Positions 43,477 to 54,913 of a stretch of DNA of 64,000 bases are shown one piece after another. The notes beneath the pieces are model-generated. The model was given only the letters and a program-made list of their open reading frames with translations, had not been told where the DNA came from and did no database searches. The position numbers and the translations under genes are program-made. The stretch is taken from positions 1,178,001 to 1,242,000 of the forward strand of contig NW_022881647.1 in the NCBI RefSeq assembly GCF_003369915.1, given 5' to 3'. The stretch is from Drosophila miranda. Lineage: Eukaryota > Arthropoda > Insecta > Diptera > Drosophilidae. How positions within the stretch are numbered: position 1 is the stretch's first letter; each line of letters opens with the position of its first letter.

Positions 43477-44399
43477 ATGGTTGACCCAACCTCCATCAAG
43501 GGAGAGATCCTTGAGATGACTGGCGAGCATGTGTAGCAGCTCCATTCAATGTGGTCCCTCATGTTCGAGCCGAAGACATGCGAGGACTTTCTGCACAAAC
43601 TCAAGGCGCACGCGGATAATTTCCATACGGATCTGCTGACCGAGTCGCGGGAGAAGCAGGCGGCCATCCTGGATGACATAGCCGCACTCCGAGCCGAGGC
43701 CAGCGACCTCACCCGACTCCTCCATGAGACGGTGGACATTGGTCAGAGGCCCGACGATGTGCCACTAATCATATGGCAGCTGAAGCTGGACAAAAGCATT
43801 GAGCATCTGCGCGAGGAGCTCTCGAAACGTCGGGCGGAGATCGGGGAGCTGCTGCTCCAGCAGGAGCAGCTCGGCGAAGAGCTGGGCGCACTGCCGCTCC
43901 CTCTACTGGCGGACCCGCTGCCCCTGCCCGATGAGATGGACGGCTTTCGCGACCATCTCGACAACCTGCGCTCTCAGCGCGCAGTGCGCCAGACGGAGCT
44001 GGACCAGCTGCGCAAGGCCATCAAGCATGACATGAAGATGCTCGAGCTGATGCCCCAGACCGATGCAGAGGATCGCCTACTGAACTATCTGAGCCACAAT
44101 CTAACACCAGAGACACTAGAGCGGCTGCGGCAGATGCGCAACAGTTATGCCGAGCAGATCCAGGAGCTGCGCTCCAAAATCCATGACATGCGCGAGAAGA
44201 TCTACGTGCTGTGGGATCGCCTCCAGGAGACGGACGAGAGCGCCATGCGACGAGTGCGCGAGTGCACCGAGAATACGCAGCGCACCTATGACATCCTCCA
44301 TTCGGAGCTGCAGCGCTGCCAGGCACTGCGCAGCCAGAACCTCAAGACGTTCATCGAGCAGCTGCGCGTCGAGATAAGCAAGTGGTGGGATCTAACGCT
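43477..44399 (+). pseudogene. feo: feo-E, 5' half before LTR element insertion
   Basis: Starts at 43477 and has a TAG at 43534-43536 (Glu codon 20 replaced); otherwise open to DLTL at 44399. Element 2 then begins. The gene resumes at 52749 after a duplicated CGCT, so this is one feo copy split by a transposition. Confidence 0.9.
44396..44399. other. Left target-site duplication of element 2 (CGCT)
   Basis: CGCT here and at 52749-52752 flanks the LTRs; undisturbed feo copies have a single CGCT at this point. Confidence 0.9.
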
Positions 44400-45765
44400 T
44401 GTAAGAGGCTTGTAGCTGAGGGCGAAAACTAAATTGACCGCCAACGGCGTTGTATGGGCAGCCATAGTCTCGCTGCTACAGGGGTTTTGGAGTCAGGGGC
44501 TCTTAAACGGTGCTCTGAAAGGTTGGCTCCCTCTGGGGGTGAGTTAACGCTGATGGCAGGTGAAGAGAAAGAGGAGAAAGCGATGACATTCGAACGTCAT
44601 CCAGCGGATCCGACCGGTCTCATAGTGGATGGGAGCGTGTCCATCTTCCTTTTGGAATTTGGATGTCGAGCGACCAACATCGCCCCGAACAGGCTCAGCA
44701 AAAATCATTAATGAAAAAGTTCCAAAGTCAAGAAAAGAATATTGTCAAAGCGCGAGTGGTATCCAGCAGCAGCAAAGCAAAAGTCGCGGGACTACGATAA
44801 CTGAAGCTAGGTCGGCCACTGGGCCAAGATTGACGGGTAAGAGGAACAAAAAGTGGGATACCACAGATCTTTCGGGGCCGAATACGTTAGACGGTTCTTT
44901 CTCCCTGCACTAGATTTGGCGCCTAGCAATTTGGGCTGGCGAAGCAGCGGCGCTCCAAGCTGCTGATCCTTCGCAGCACAGAGCGAGGGAGCAGAGACGC
45001 AGAAAAAATTCAGAGAGGCTCGACCTTCGCGGGCAGCCGGATCGACGTCGGTGAGGCGGCGGCCACAAAGCGGGACGGTCGATAATCCGCGATAGCGGAA
45101 AGTTCAGCACCGGCGAAATACGAACGGAGAAAAAGTAGGAAAATAGCGCAAATCCTACCTAAACGTGCCGTATGGCAAATACAGTTAACAAGGCCCAATT
45201 AAGATCCGCAGCACATAGGGAAGGAAAGAGTTAGTGTGTTGTTGGAGTTCAATACTCAGAGCTGCAAGGGTAATGCCCCAAAAAAATAAAGAGGGCGAGC
45301 GGAGCCAAAGGTGATGCGCGCATAACATATACCCCGTATTTTTATGTATAATTTAGTTCCAATAAATATCATTATCATGTTTAACTAAACCCTTCTTATG
45401 ATCTCCCCTTCCAAGCCCCTGTAGCGCGTGTCGGCACACCAAGAGGTCATGGCCGACAGATAGATGTATGGAATGGCATGACCAAGGTAGGGTGGGCAAG
45501 GGGTCCTCGAAACAGCTGAGGATCGTCCGTCTGTCTTTTAGGTAATCGTCCGTGTTATGTGGTCATTTGTAGTGAACTCTGTCCGGTGAGGTGTATGGCT
45601 TGTTTTTTTCTTGCACGTTAAATTTAAAATAAAGAAAGTAAAGGGCCTCGGACTATGACAATAAAACAACTCCACCCCCTTGCTGACGAGCCAGCAGCCG
45701 AAAACAATACGTGCCGGTCATAGCCGAGTAATACAATCTCGCCCAAGTACTCGTTACCCATTACA
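44400..45765 (+). mobile_element. 5' LTR of gypsy-type element 2, promoter segment missing
   Basis: TGTAAGAGGC...CCCATTACA, 1,366 bases. Compared with the 3' LTR it lacks about 690 bases (junction at GCGCATA near 45323), including the TATAAAAA box, and has about 110 extra bases near 44735-44845. Confidence 0.9.
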
Positions 45766-45791
45766 GTAATAATTAAGAAGATCTTTATTTT

Positions 45792-45810
45792 TGGCGCCCA
45801 ACGTGGGGCC
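45792..45810 (+). other. Primer-binding site, element 2
   Basis: TGGCGCCCAACGTGGGGCC, the same tRNA-Lys-type site as element 1. Confidence 0.9.
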
Positions 45811-46768
45811 ACCTTGTGTTGTACATCGGATTGACTCCGATTAATTAATACCAGGAGGACTCACACATTACATTGACCACAATTGTCTTCTTTCCCATCT
45901 GTCTTATTTACAACCTTGTATTGTCTGAATGAATAGCGTAGGGTAGCTGTCCGTAAAGTTTACGCTGGTTAGCGTATAGCTTTGATGGCAAATATCTGTT
46001 TCACTACAAAGTTTTCTGCGAGCATGGAACCATGACAAAAACTTGGAATGCAGGCAAATTAGCCTCAGAGGCGATAACCTGTCCAGTGAGATGTGGGTTC
46101 GAGCGGGATTTCTATATTTTCAACAAGTGAAGGGACGACTGGGATAGAATGCATAGGAATTTAGAATGGGTCGGCTGCAAGCAGTTGCCTTCTGACCACA
46201 TTTACCTAGCGATAGTTTTCACTTAACTTTATCTTTTATTTGTTTTGATGTTTTTGTTGAAAAGCCATTCTGACGATTGGAAATCAAGTTGATTCAACCT
46301 TAGGGATGAATCTCTGACCACGGCAGATGGACTGGAACGGAAACATGGAAGTTCTATTTGTTTGTCTATTAGGAAACAAGGAGAGTTTTTTTTGTCATGA
46401 AATGCCTCCTGTCCACGATTCATTTGTGTTGGTCAGTTTCATAAATTTGCTATTAGACGTTACCAAAAAAAGCGGACAATTGGTGTGCAGCTTCTGCAGG
46501 GAGCTATTGGGAGTCGGGAGATCATTCTTTTCTTTTGATGGTATAATTTCAAAGAATTAAATTTCTTTATATATTTGTTTTATAAAAACATTTTTATATT
46601 TTCTTCTATAATTTTTTTTATATCTTATTTTTGTTATATTTTTTTTTATATATACTCACATACATATGTACATTCATTATACAGGCTACATAAATAGATT
46701 TGATACATTTATTGGGGGTTATTCCGCAATATGATGTAATTAATTCTGGGAAGAAATTAAATAGTTCT
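45811..46768 (+). other. Element 2 untranslated leader
   Basis: About 960 bases between primer site and Gag. AT-rich near 46560-46700. A 77-codon open frame at 46327-46560 has no recognised domain and is probably chance. Confidence 0.5.
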
Positions 46769-48229
46769 ATGGGTCTGGATAGATCGCCACGAAAAGGGGT
46801 GCCTTCTCGAAGCATAGAATGCAGCTTATGCAAGTCCGAGTTGGGAACTGGGGAAAATTATAAAACGAAGTGCAGGCATCCGTTTCATAAGGCATGTATA
46901 AAAACGCATTTCACTGTTAAAACAACTTGCCCAACTTGTGATTCGGTTTGCATAGCTCAAACCATTACAAATCCAGCTAGCACATCTGTGTTAACGAGGC
47001 AGCAATCTAGACTCGTACCAATCCCAAGAGCAGATAGCTTATCAGATTTGGCCGAAACGAGAAGTGAAGAGCTAAGTGCGAGCGAGAACCCGTCCATCGT
47101 CGAGATGAGCCAGACGTCTGCCGAAATTGCAGCCGCTGTCAAGGCTATGCAGAACGAGCTGTTAACTCAGTTGACAGAACAAATGGTGAATCTCATTCAA
47201 ACCAATGTAGAAGCTCACATAAATAATATGGAGCAGCAAAGACAAACGCCAAATCCAAATACTAGCAGGAATACTTCTTTGGAGCAGCTACTAGGAATCA
47301 ATGGGCAGCAACCAGATCCGGGGTTACCTCCGCGTGCTACCAGCGCCCGATCGGTAGGTTCAGAATTGGCCCAAAGACCAGTCAAAGTAGGCCACATAAT
47401 GTCGAACTGGAAATTAAGATTTTCAGGAACCACCGATACAATAGGAATCGATAGCTTTATCTATAGAGTTGAGGCCCTTACTCATCAGACGTTAGAGGGA
47501 AATTTCTCACTTCTGTGTGGTAATGCGAATTCGCTATTTGATGGCAAGGCATCTGATTTCTTTTGGCGATATCACAAGTCGGTAGGAGTAGTTCGTTGGC
47601 AGGAGCTTTGTGCTGCGTTGAGGAAGCAATTCCGAGACTCCAGAACGGATGTGGATATCCGCCAAGTGATTAGGGATAGAAAACAGAGGGAAAAAGAAAC
47701 GTTCGAAAGTTTCTACGATGCCATCCTAAAGCTAACTGATAGACTCGACCAGCCTCTTAGTGAGAAGACGCTGATTGAAATTGTGAGGCGTAATTTACGT
47801 CCGGAAATTCAGCATGAAATTCTTAACATACGGGTAGATTCGATGGAAACCTTGAGGGATATATGCAGGAAGAGGGAATGCTTTTTAGAAGAAGTCCGTA
47901 ACAATCATGGTTATCAGAAACCATCGGTCTTTAAGAAGCAGATATCAGAGCTCTGGGAGGAAGCGAACATCGATGATGCCGTAGAATTTTCTGAAGGAGA
48001 GGTAGAGGATGAGATAGGCGCTTTTGCTCTCGTATGCTGGAATTGCAGGAAGGAGGGGCATAGGTATCAAGACTGCGCGGAAAAAAGGAAAATTTTTTGC
48101 TATGGATGCGGTATTCCTAATGCCTATAAACCTTCATGTGCGCGATGCCAAAAAAACGCGCAAAGGAGCACTGCAGCATCTCGTCCACGGACCAGTGTTC
48201 CCAACCGGCAAGCGGCGACAAAGGAGTGA
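46769..48229 (+). CDS. Element 2 RING-Gag
   Basis: Open frame of about 486 residues from MGLDRSPRKG. Residues about 18-60 form a RING-H2 finger: CSLC, then KCRHPFHKAC, then CPTC, the same C3H2C3 ligand order as in element 1 but with different sequence. A linker with many Ser and Gln leads to a Gag capsid domain (MSNWKLRFSG, YRVEALTHQTLEG, ASDFFWRYHKSVG, LRKQFRDSRTDVD), then a canonical zinc knuckle CWNCRKEGHRYQDC and CYGCGIPNAYKP. Gag assembles the retrotransposon particle. ATG chosen because the open frame upstream has no earlier in-frame ATG. The RING may be an active E3 ligase or a structural zinc module; sequence cannot decide. Confidence 0.88.
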   Translation: MGLDRSPRKGVPSRSIECSLCKSELGTGENYKTKCRHPFHKACIKTHFTVKTTCPTCDSVCIAQTITNPASTSVLTRQQSRLVPIPRADSLSDLAETRSEELSASENPSIVEMSQTSAEIAAAVKAMQNELLTQLTEQMVNLIQTNVEAHINNMEQQRQTPNPNTSRNTSLEQLLGINGQQPDPGLPPRATSARSVGSELAQRPVKVGHIMSNWKLRFSGTTDTIGIDSFIYRVEALTHQTLEGNFSLLCGNANSLFDGKASDFFWRYHKSVGVVRWQELCAALRKQFRDSRTDVDIRQVIRDRKQREKETFESFYDAILKLTDRLDQPLSEKTLIEIVRRNLRPEIQHEILNIRVDSMETLRDICRKRECFLEEVRNNHGYQKPSVFKKQISELWEEANIDDAVEFSEGEVEDEIGAFALVCWNCRKEGHRYQDCAEKRKIFCYGCGIPNAYKPSCARCQKNAQRSTAASRPRTSVPNRQAATKE

Positions 48230-48429
48230 GGATATATAGCAGTGGTGGGGAGCGGGAAATGACACACTCCGTTTCGGCTGGTCAGCCAGAGTATTTTTGG
48301 CATACTAAGCTGGAAAATATTAGGAAGATTGGGTTTCCGAGCTTTGGCGACAAAGCAAGGACAAGTTCTCACAGCAGTCGGCGGTTAAAAAAAATTCTGG
48401 GAGTCAGTAAAGTACATAAATAGCATTAG

Positions 48430-50720
48430 AAGAAACAAAGGGACAAACGCCCTTATGCTGAAGTTGGTCTTCTGGATAATAAGCAAGTGGGTTTGCTCGA
48501 TACAGGAGCTGCTCTGACTTGCATCGGAGGGAAACTGGCCAAAGAATATATTATCAGCAGGAAGCCGTTTAAAAAGGTGCTGTCCAAGGCATGCACCGCT
48601 GATGGAAGTCATCAGAAAATAGTTGGTAAATTTAGGACTAGTATAGAGTATAAAGGTATAAGTAAAGAATTAGATATCTACATAGTCCCTTCGTTAAGTC
48701 AGGATGTTTATTTAGGAATTGATTTTTGGATGTCGTTCGATCTTTTGCCCCCACCCTTAGAGGTGGCGTAAATATCAGCCGCCACAGAGCAGGAATGGTC
48801 CAACGTTTTCCATCATTTGCGACATCGGGTCTCGGGAAAACTTCGGGGGTGTCACACTCAATAGACACTGGAAACGCGAAGCCCGTTAAGCAGCGTCATT
48901 TTCCAGTTTCCCCGGCAATTGAGAAGTTATTGTACACTGAGATTGACAGGATGCTTCAACTAGGAGTGATTGAAGAATCTGAGAGTCCTTGGTCCTCGCC
49001 AGTAGTACTTGTCCGGAAACCGGGAAAAGTCAGAGTTTGTTTGGACAGCAGAAAAGTGAATGAGGTTACGGAAAAAGATGCGTACCCCCTTCCCCAAATA
49101 GATGGCATTCTCAGCCGTTTACCGAAGGCAGTGTTCATAAGTAGTCTCGACCTGAAGGATGTTTCGAAGAAGCTTAACAAAGCCCAAAGAAACTATACGG
49201 TTACAGAGCAGGAATGTCTCGCTGCTCTGGTGAGCATAAAAAGATTCAAAGCCTATGTAGAGGGTCAGGAGTTCACTGTAATTACGGATCACGCCTCGCT
49301 GAAATGGCTCATGTCTGAAAGTGATTTGAATTCGAGGTTAGCGAGATGGGCTTTAAAACTGCAAGGTTTCCGGTTCAGTATCCAACACAGAAGAGGGAAG
49401 CTGAATGTTGTTCCGGATGCCTTGTCCAGGGTCCCATATGACCAAGTGGCTGCAGTGGATTTCAGCAATGGCTTGCTGGTGGACATTGAGTCAGCTCATT
49501 TCAAATCGGGAGAATATTTGGAACTGATGGAGGGAATTAAGAGCAATATGGCTCAACTCCCCGACCTTATAATAGTTGATTCGCTGATCTATCGGCGATC
49601 CGAGCATGTAAAAGGAGACATCCTTAACGACGCGTTTGCTTGGAAGTTGTGGGTACCCAGGGGGATGGTGAAAGAAGTGCTTAAGAGAGCACACGATGAT
49701 CCGCTGGCTTCCCATGGTGGAGTCCTCAAGACACTCGAGCGGATTCGGCGTTATTATTTCTGGCCTGGACTCGTCAATGACGTAAAAGACTACGTGGCAG
49801 CCTGCGAGCAATGTAAAATGTCAAAAGCTCCAAACGCTCCGTTACGTCCACCGATGGGAAAAGCGGCCGAGTCGCAAAGGTTCTTCCAGCGTCTCTATAT
49901 TGATTTCTTAGGTCCGTATCCTAGGTCTCGCAGTAAAAATATACGAATTTTTATTGTCCTGGACCATTATTCGAAATTTGTTTTCCTCAAGGCTGTAAAA
50001 AAATTAAATGCGGATGTTGTGCTGAGGTATTTAGAGGAGGAGTTATTCCATACTTTCGGAGTTCCAGAGGGAATTGTATCTGACAACGGATTGCAATTTC
50101 GATCCGAGAAGTTTCAAGGCCTGCTCAGAAGGCATCGAATAACGCACACGCTAACAGCTGTCCACGCTCCCCAAGCCAATGCTTCGGAGCGAGTCAACCG
50201 TTCGGTCATCGCTGCCATTCGGTCGTATATTCGCAGTGACTAGAAAGACTGGGATGAGAGTCTTAGCAAAATATGCTGTGCGTTGAGTTCGGCGGTTCAC
50301 TCAGGGTTAGGATCCACGCCCTACTATATGGTTTTCGGCCAGCAGATGGTGTCTTCAGGCGCAACGTATTCTTTGCTGAGGATATTGGGGATGTTAGAGG
50401 ACAAGGCAGCGACCTTCACACGTGAGGATTCATTGGATATCGTCAGAAAGAGAGCGTGTGAAGTGATGCGGAAGCAATGGGAGCGAAATCGACGGCATTA
50501 TGACCTGAGGGCACAGGAAGTATCGTACCAGGTGGGGCAGGAAGTGCTACGGCGAAATTTTAAACAAAGCATTTTTCAAGCCGGCTACAACGCTAAGCTA
50601 GGGCCAATGTTTCTTAAGGCGCGAGTTAGACGGAAAGTGGGGAGCTCGATTTATGAGCTGGAAGATCTGCAAGGAAAGCTCATCGAAAGGTACCACGGGA
50701 AGGATATCCGGCAAGTGTAG
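48430..50720 (+). pseudogene. Element 2 protease-pol, RT palm deleted
   Basis: An aspartic protease with LLDTGAALTCIGG is in one frame to 48771 and the RT start (PVKQRHFPVSP, LGVIEESESPWSSP) is in another, so the frame shifts near 48730-48770. After SLDLKD near 49158 the sequence jumps in frame to VSKKLNKAQRNY, losing the whole RT catalytic palm with the YxDD site. RNase H end (TDHASLKWL), integrase zinc domain (H, H, CEQC), and the D,D,E core (YIDFLGPYP, SDNGLQF, ASERVNR) follow. A TAG at 50241-50243 interrupts integrase in frame, and the rest continues to VRRKVGSSIYELED. No env. Not autonomous. Confidence 0.88.
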
Positions 50721-50779
50721 CTACAAGCCAGTCAGCCTTGTGGATTCCTCAAGGCAGGCAATATCCCCAAGTCTGACTT

Positions 50780-50794
50780 TGGCAGGGGGGATTT
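50780..50794 (+). other. Polypurine tract, element 2
   Basis: Purine-rich GGCAGGGGGGATTTT directly before the 3' LTR, the plus-strand priming site. Confidence 0.75.
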
Positions 50795-52748
50795 TGTAAG
50801 AGGCTTGTAGCTGAGGGCGAAAACTAAATTGACCGCCAACGGCGTTGTATGGGCAGCCATAGTCTCGCTGCTACAGGGGGTTTTGGAGTCAGGGGCTCTT
50901 AAACGGTGCTCTGAAAGGTTGGCTCCCTCTGGGGGTGAGTTAACGCTGATGGCAGGTGAAGAGAAAGAGGAGAAAGCGATGACATTCGAACGTCATCCAG
51001 CGGATCCGACCGGTCTCATAGTGGATGGGAGCGTGTCCATCTTCCTTTTGGAATTTGGATGTCGAGCGACCAACATCGCCCCGAACAGGCTCAGCAAAAA
51101 TCTTTAATGAAAAAGTTCCAAAGTCAAGAAAGTCCAAAAAGTGGGATACCACAGATCTTTCGGGGCCGAATACGTTAGACGGTTCTTTCTCCCTGCACTA
51201 GATTTGGCGCCTAGCAATTTGGGCTGGCGAAGCAGCGGCGCTCCAAGCAGCTGATCCGTCGCAGCACAGAGCGAGGGAGCAGAGACGCAGAAAAAATTCA
51301 GAGAGGCTCGACCTTCGCGGGCAGCCGGATCGACGTCGGTGAGGCGGCGGCCACAAAGCGGGACGGTCGATAATCCGCGATAGCGGAAAGTTCAGCACCG
51401 GCGAAATACGAACGGAGAAAAAGGAGGAAAATAGCGCAAATCCTACCTAAACGTGCCGTATGGCAAATACAGTTAACAAGGCCCAATTAAGATCCGCAGC
51501 ACATAGGGAAGGAAAGAGTTAGTGTGTTGTTGGAGTTCAATACTCAGAGCTGCAAGGGTAATGCCCCAAAAAAATAAAGAGGGCGAGCGGAGCCAAAGGT
51601 GATGCGCGCATAGGCAGAGAGTGAAAGCGGGGGAGAGAGAGAACACGCAAGCAGCAAAGGCAGAGCCCAATAGGAGAGCGAGCGAGCTATAAAAACGCCA
51701 GCAACGGAGCCGAAGGGGGCTGGCGATAAGCCGAGTGAAGTAACATAAGTTAACATAAGAGTAAGCAGAATAGTACCGAGCAGCAGAACAGCTATTTAAG
51801 TTTACATACATATACATAAAAAAGAAATGCAGAAATGAAGAACAGCAGTGAGGGAGCATAGATTAGGAAAAGAAGGGCAAGAGGAAGAGTGAATATGAAA
51901 CTAAAACAAATCCATAAATAGATAACCTTCCCTGCACAGATCAAAACAAAAAAAATAACAAGAACCAATATGTTTATAACCGAAATGCAATAATAATACA
52001 CCCGAACCCAAAATATCATATTAACCACAGTTTTGCAGCAACCATCAGAAAGCGCTTTCGACGGTGGATCCGCAGTAAAAGTGAGTTTATTTACTAGGTA
52101 TTAGATTACAATCATTTGGGCATGGAAGAAATTGTCTATGGGTGTTCCGACCAAATTGCCTCACCGTTTCGTAGCCCGTAAGAATCAACATTTATATTCT
52201 ATCTTTAAATTTTAATCTTTACCATTGCACATTTATTCAAATACTAGTTTATAAGTTTACCTGATCCTAGTTCAAGGGAACCAGGCCCAGGTAGCCTATG
52301 GGAGGGAACATATACCCCGTATTTTTATGTATAATTTAGTTCCAATAAATATCATTATAATGTTTAACTAAACCCTTCTTATGATCTCCCCTTCCAAGCC
52401 CCTGTAGCGCGTGTCGGCACACCAAGGGGTCATGGCCGACAGATAGATGTATGGAATGGCATGACCAAGGTAGGGTGGGCAAGGGGTCCTCGAAACAGCT
52501 GAGGATCGTCCGTCTGTCTTTTAGGTAATCGTCCGTGTTATGTGGTCATTTGTTGTGAACTCTGTCCGGTGAGGTGTATGGCTTGTTTTTTTCTTGCTCG
52601 TTAAGTTTAAAATAAAGAAAGTAAAGGGCCTCGGACTATGACAATAAAACAATTCCACCCCCTTGCTGACGAGCCAGCAGCCGGAAACAATACGTGCCGG
52701 TCATAGCCGAGTAATACCATCTCGCCCAAGTACTCGTTACCCATTACA
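50795..52748 (+). mobile_element. 3' LTR of element 2
   Basis: TGTAAGAGGC...CCCATTACA, 1,954 bases. It holds the promoter-like segment missing from the 5' LTR: GA-rich repeats near 51626-51645 and a TATAAAAA box at 51688-51695. Orientation is the same as feo, so transcription from it would run into feo-E's 3' half. Confidence 0.88.
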
Positions 52749-53878
52749 CGCTCAAGCAGGAGCGCAAGCGTTTCTCCAACTACTACAATAAGTATTACAA
52801 CGAAGACCTGTTGGAGCTGCACGAGCTGGAGCTGGATGTTCTGAAGAGCTTCTACACGTGCAACAAGGAGATTTTCGATCTGTACGAGAGCCGTGCAGAA
52901 CTTTGGTCCCGCTTGCAGACTCTAGAGGCAAAGGCCAACGAGCCGAATCGTTTCAACAATCGTGGCGGCCAGCTCCTTAAAGAGGAAAAGGAACGCAAGG
53001 CCATCACCTCGAAGCTGCCAAAGATTGAGCAGCAGATCACTGAACTGGTGCACGCCTATGAGGTGCAATCGCATGGCCCGTTTCTGGTTTATGGCGAGAA
53101 CATACTGGAGTTGATGGCTGGCGAATGGGAAAACTATCGGCAGGCCAAGCAGAGCTCGGCCCGCAAGAAGGCCCCGCCCACCACGAGGACAGGCAGCAGC
53201 AGCAAATTGATGATGCCACCGCCGACTGCCGGTTCAACGGCCCCTCGCACGCCCCGAACTTTGAAGAACATGTCCTCAAAGTCGACCTCGACAATGTCGT
53301 TGCGCAAGACCCCAACAATCCAGCTGATCACTCCCAATATGACCCAGAGCACTGGGAATCTGCACAAGCGACTGAATCCATCAGCAGCCGCCAGCTCTTC
53401 GGGGTATCGGACTCCCAACGCCAAGCGCAGCCTCATGAGCTCTCTGAATTCGATACGCCCGTCGCCGTCTACCGCACAGCGGCTGGCCAACAGCCAGCTG
53501 AAGGCGTCCAAGTCGCCACTAAAGCGGGTCCGCGTCCTGGACAACACATTGCGTCGCAGCGGGGGATTGGGCAGACGCAGCATTGGCACACGCTCGAACA
53601 AGAAGCCACGCACAAAATCAGCGGTGCCGGATACAAGATCGCCCAGCGATTCCGAGTATATGACCGATGAGACCACTGAAAATGACCGCGAAGCCGGGAT
53701 CTCCTATGAAGAATTGGTGCCCACGAGTCGCTCCTCAGTGCTGCCCGTCGGCGGGGCTCAGCATCAGCGCAATCGCGTGGCTGTGCCACGAATTCGCCAT
53801 GTCCTCGTAAACCACAATTCGGTGGCGTCGGCCGCCACCTCGATTTGGCAATCAATTGAAGCTCCCATCGCCACGTGA
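52749..53878 (+). pseudogene. feo: feo-E, 3' half after LTR element
   Basis: Resumes with the duplicated CGCT, then lacks 6 bases (a SQ pair in LKSQQERKR). Open through the microtubule-binding core and basic tail to a TGA at 53876-53878. A roughly 50-base loss near 53836 shifts the last residues, so it ends PIAT instead of WPNPR. No start of its own is evident, but the upstream LTR could provide a transcript. Confidence 0.88.
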
Positions 53879-54240
53879 AAGTCGCATGTGGCCGAATCCA
53901 CGATGAGATTATTGGAATTTTTATTTGCGTTTTATGTTTGATTTCATTTTTTGTACCTTTATCTGTTTATCTCTGTTTCATTTATTTTCGATGTTGGCCC
54001 AATAAAAATTAAATTACCTTTAAGAAGGACAACCGAACCAAAAAAAAAAAAATAACAAGATATAAAAAAGCGCTAAAGATTAGCTTGTTTATATTATTAT
54101 CAGGCCCAAAACTTTCGGCAGTCTTCCGACCATTCCATGCCCAATAAATTAAATTTGGCCAAAAAATCTGATGCCATAATTATGGCGATTTATTTGTTTC
54201 ATTTCATTGAGAGTCAGATCAATCATAATACTATATTCCT
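53879..54240 (+). other. feo-E 3' UTR, A-run, then array spacer
   Basis: AATAAA near 54001 and an A-run ending near 54052, then TAACAAGATATAAAAAAGCGC with no Helitron element (empty site). Similarity to the other spacers ends near 54240 at ATATTCCTA. Confidence 0.6.
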
Positions 54241-54750
54241 AGATGAATATGCAAGTCGATTTAGCCATGTCCGTCTATCCATCTAATACCTGTTTCTATT
54301 CAAACTAGTCTCTCAGTTTTGAAGCTCATTAAGTTTCATGAATACACAGATCATTCGTCGAAACAGAGCACATCGAATGACATATAAACGAAGTATCGAT
54401 AGAACCTACAAATATAAACATATATAAGGAACGACAATATCAATAGCTGTCATAGAGAACGAAGTATTGATTATGGCATGGAAGAGGATCTACCTTTGAA
54501 CATGTAGAACCTACAAACATAAAAATCAATAAGGAACCACATTATATAGCTATCATATGAACGACGTTTTGATATTGGTCCTGTTTCAGACCTACCTTTA
54601 AACATGTAAAACCTACAAATATAAACATCAATAAGGCTCTGAATTGTTGACATGGAAAGCTTACCTTTCCCAACAATTGAAGTGTTCATATCTCATGGTA
54701 AGTGCTGTAGAACCTGTATATAATTGTTTACCAGCGAATTTCTAATCAGT
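54241..54750. other. Unit F-specific intergenic sequence
   Basis: AT-rich sequence not seen elsewhere in the window, containing the tandem repeat listed separately. No coding potential. Confidence 0.45.
54401..54640. repeat. About 103-bp degenerate tandem repeat, three copies
   Basis: Copies start with A(G/A)AACCTACAAA(T/C)ATAAA at 54401, 54506 and 54608, spacing 105 and 102. The first two copies share a later TAGCTxTCATA word. They resemble satellite-like monomers. Confidence 0.65.
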
Positions 54751-54760
54751 TGTGCAACTG
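54751..54760. other. Left target-site duplication of LINE (TGTGCAACTG)
   Basis: TGTGCAACTG here and again at 59788-59797 flanks the LINE. Confidence 0.88.
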
Positions 54761-54913
54761 ATTTTTTTTTTTTTTTTTTATTAAGCGTTGAATCCGTACA
54801 TTGCATATAACGTATCTTAACATCACTGGTAAATAATATTGGGGTAGCCAAACCTAATGCTAAATGCGAGAGGACTTACAAAAAATATAATATTATAATA
54901 TTGGGAGGGAAAC

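Noticed and set aside
46327..46560. 77-codon frame in the element 2 leader
   Set aside because: No recognised domain; lies in an AT-rich untranslated leader.
50829..51107. Frame repeated in both element 2 LTRs (also 44454-44711)
   Set aside because: Repeated because LTRs are repeated; reading frame differs at its end between the two and no domain is seen.
44400..52748. Element 2 or element 1 as an env-bearing errantivirus
   Set aside because: No envelope-like frame with signal peptide or transmembrane segment lies between pol and the 3' LTR in either element.
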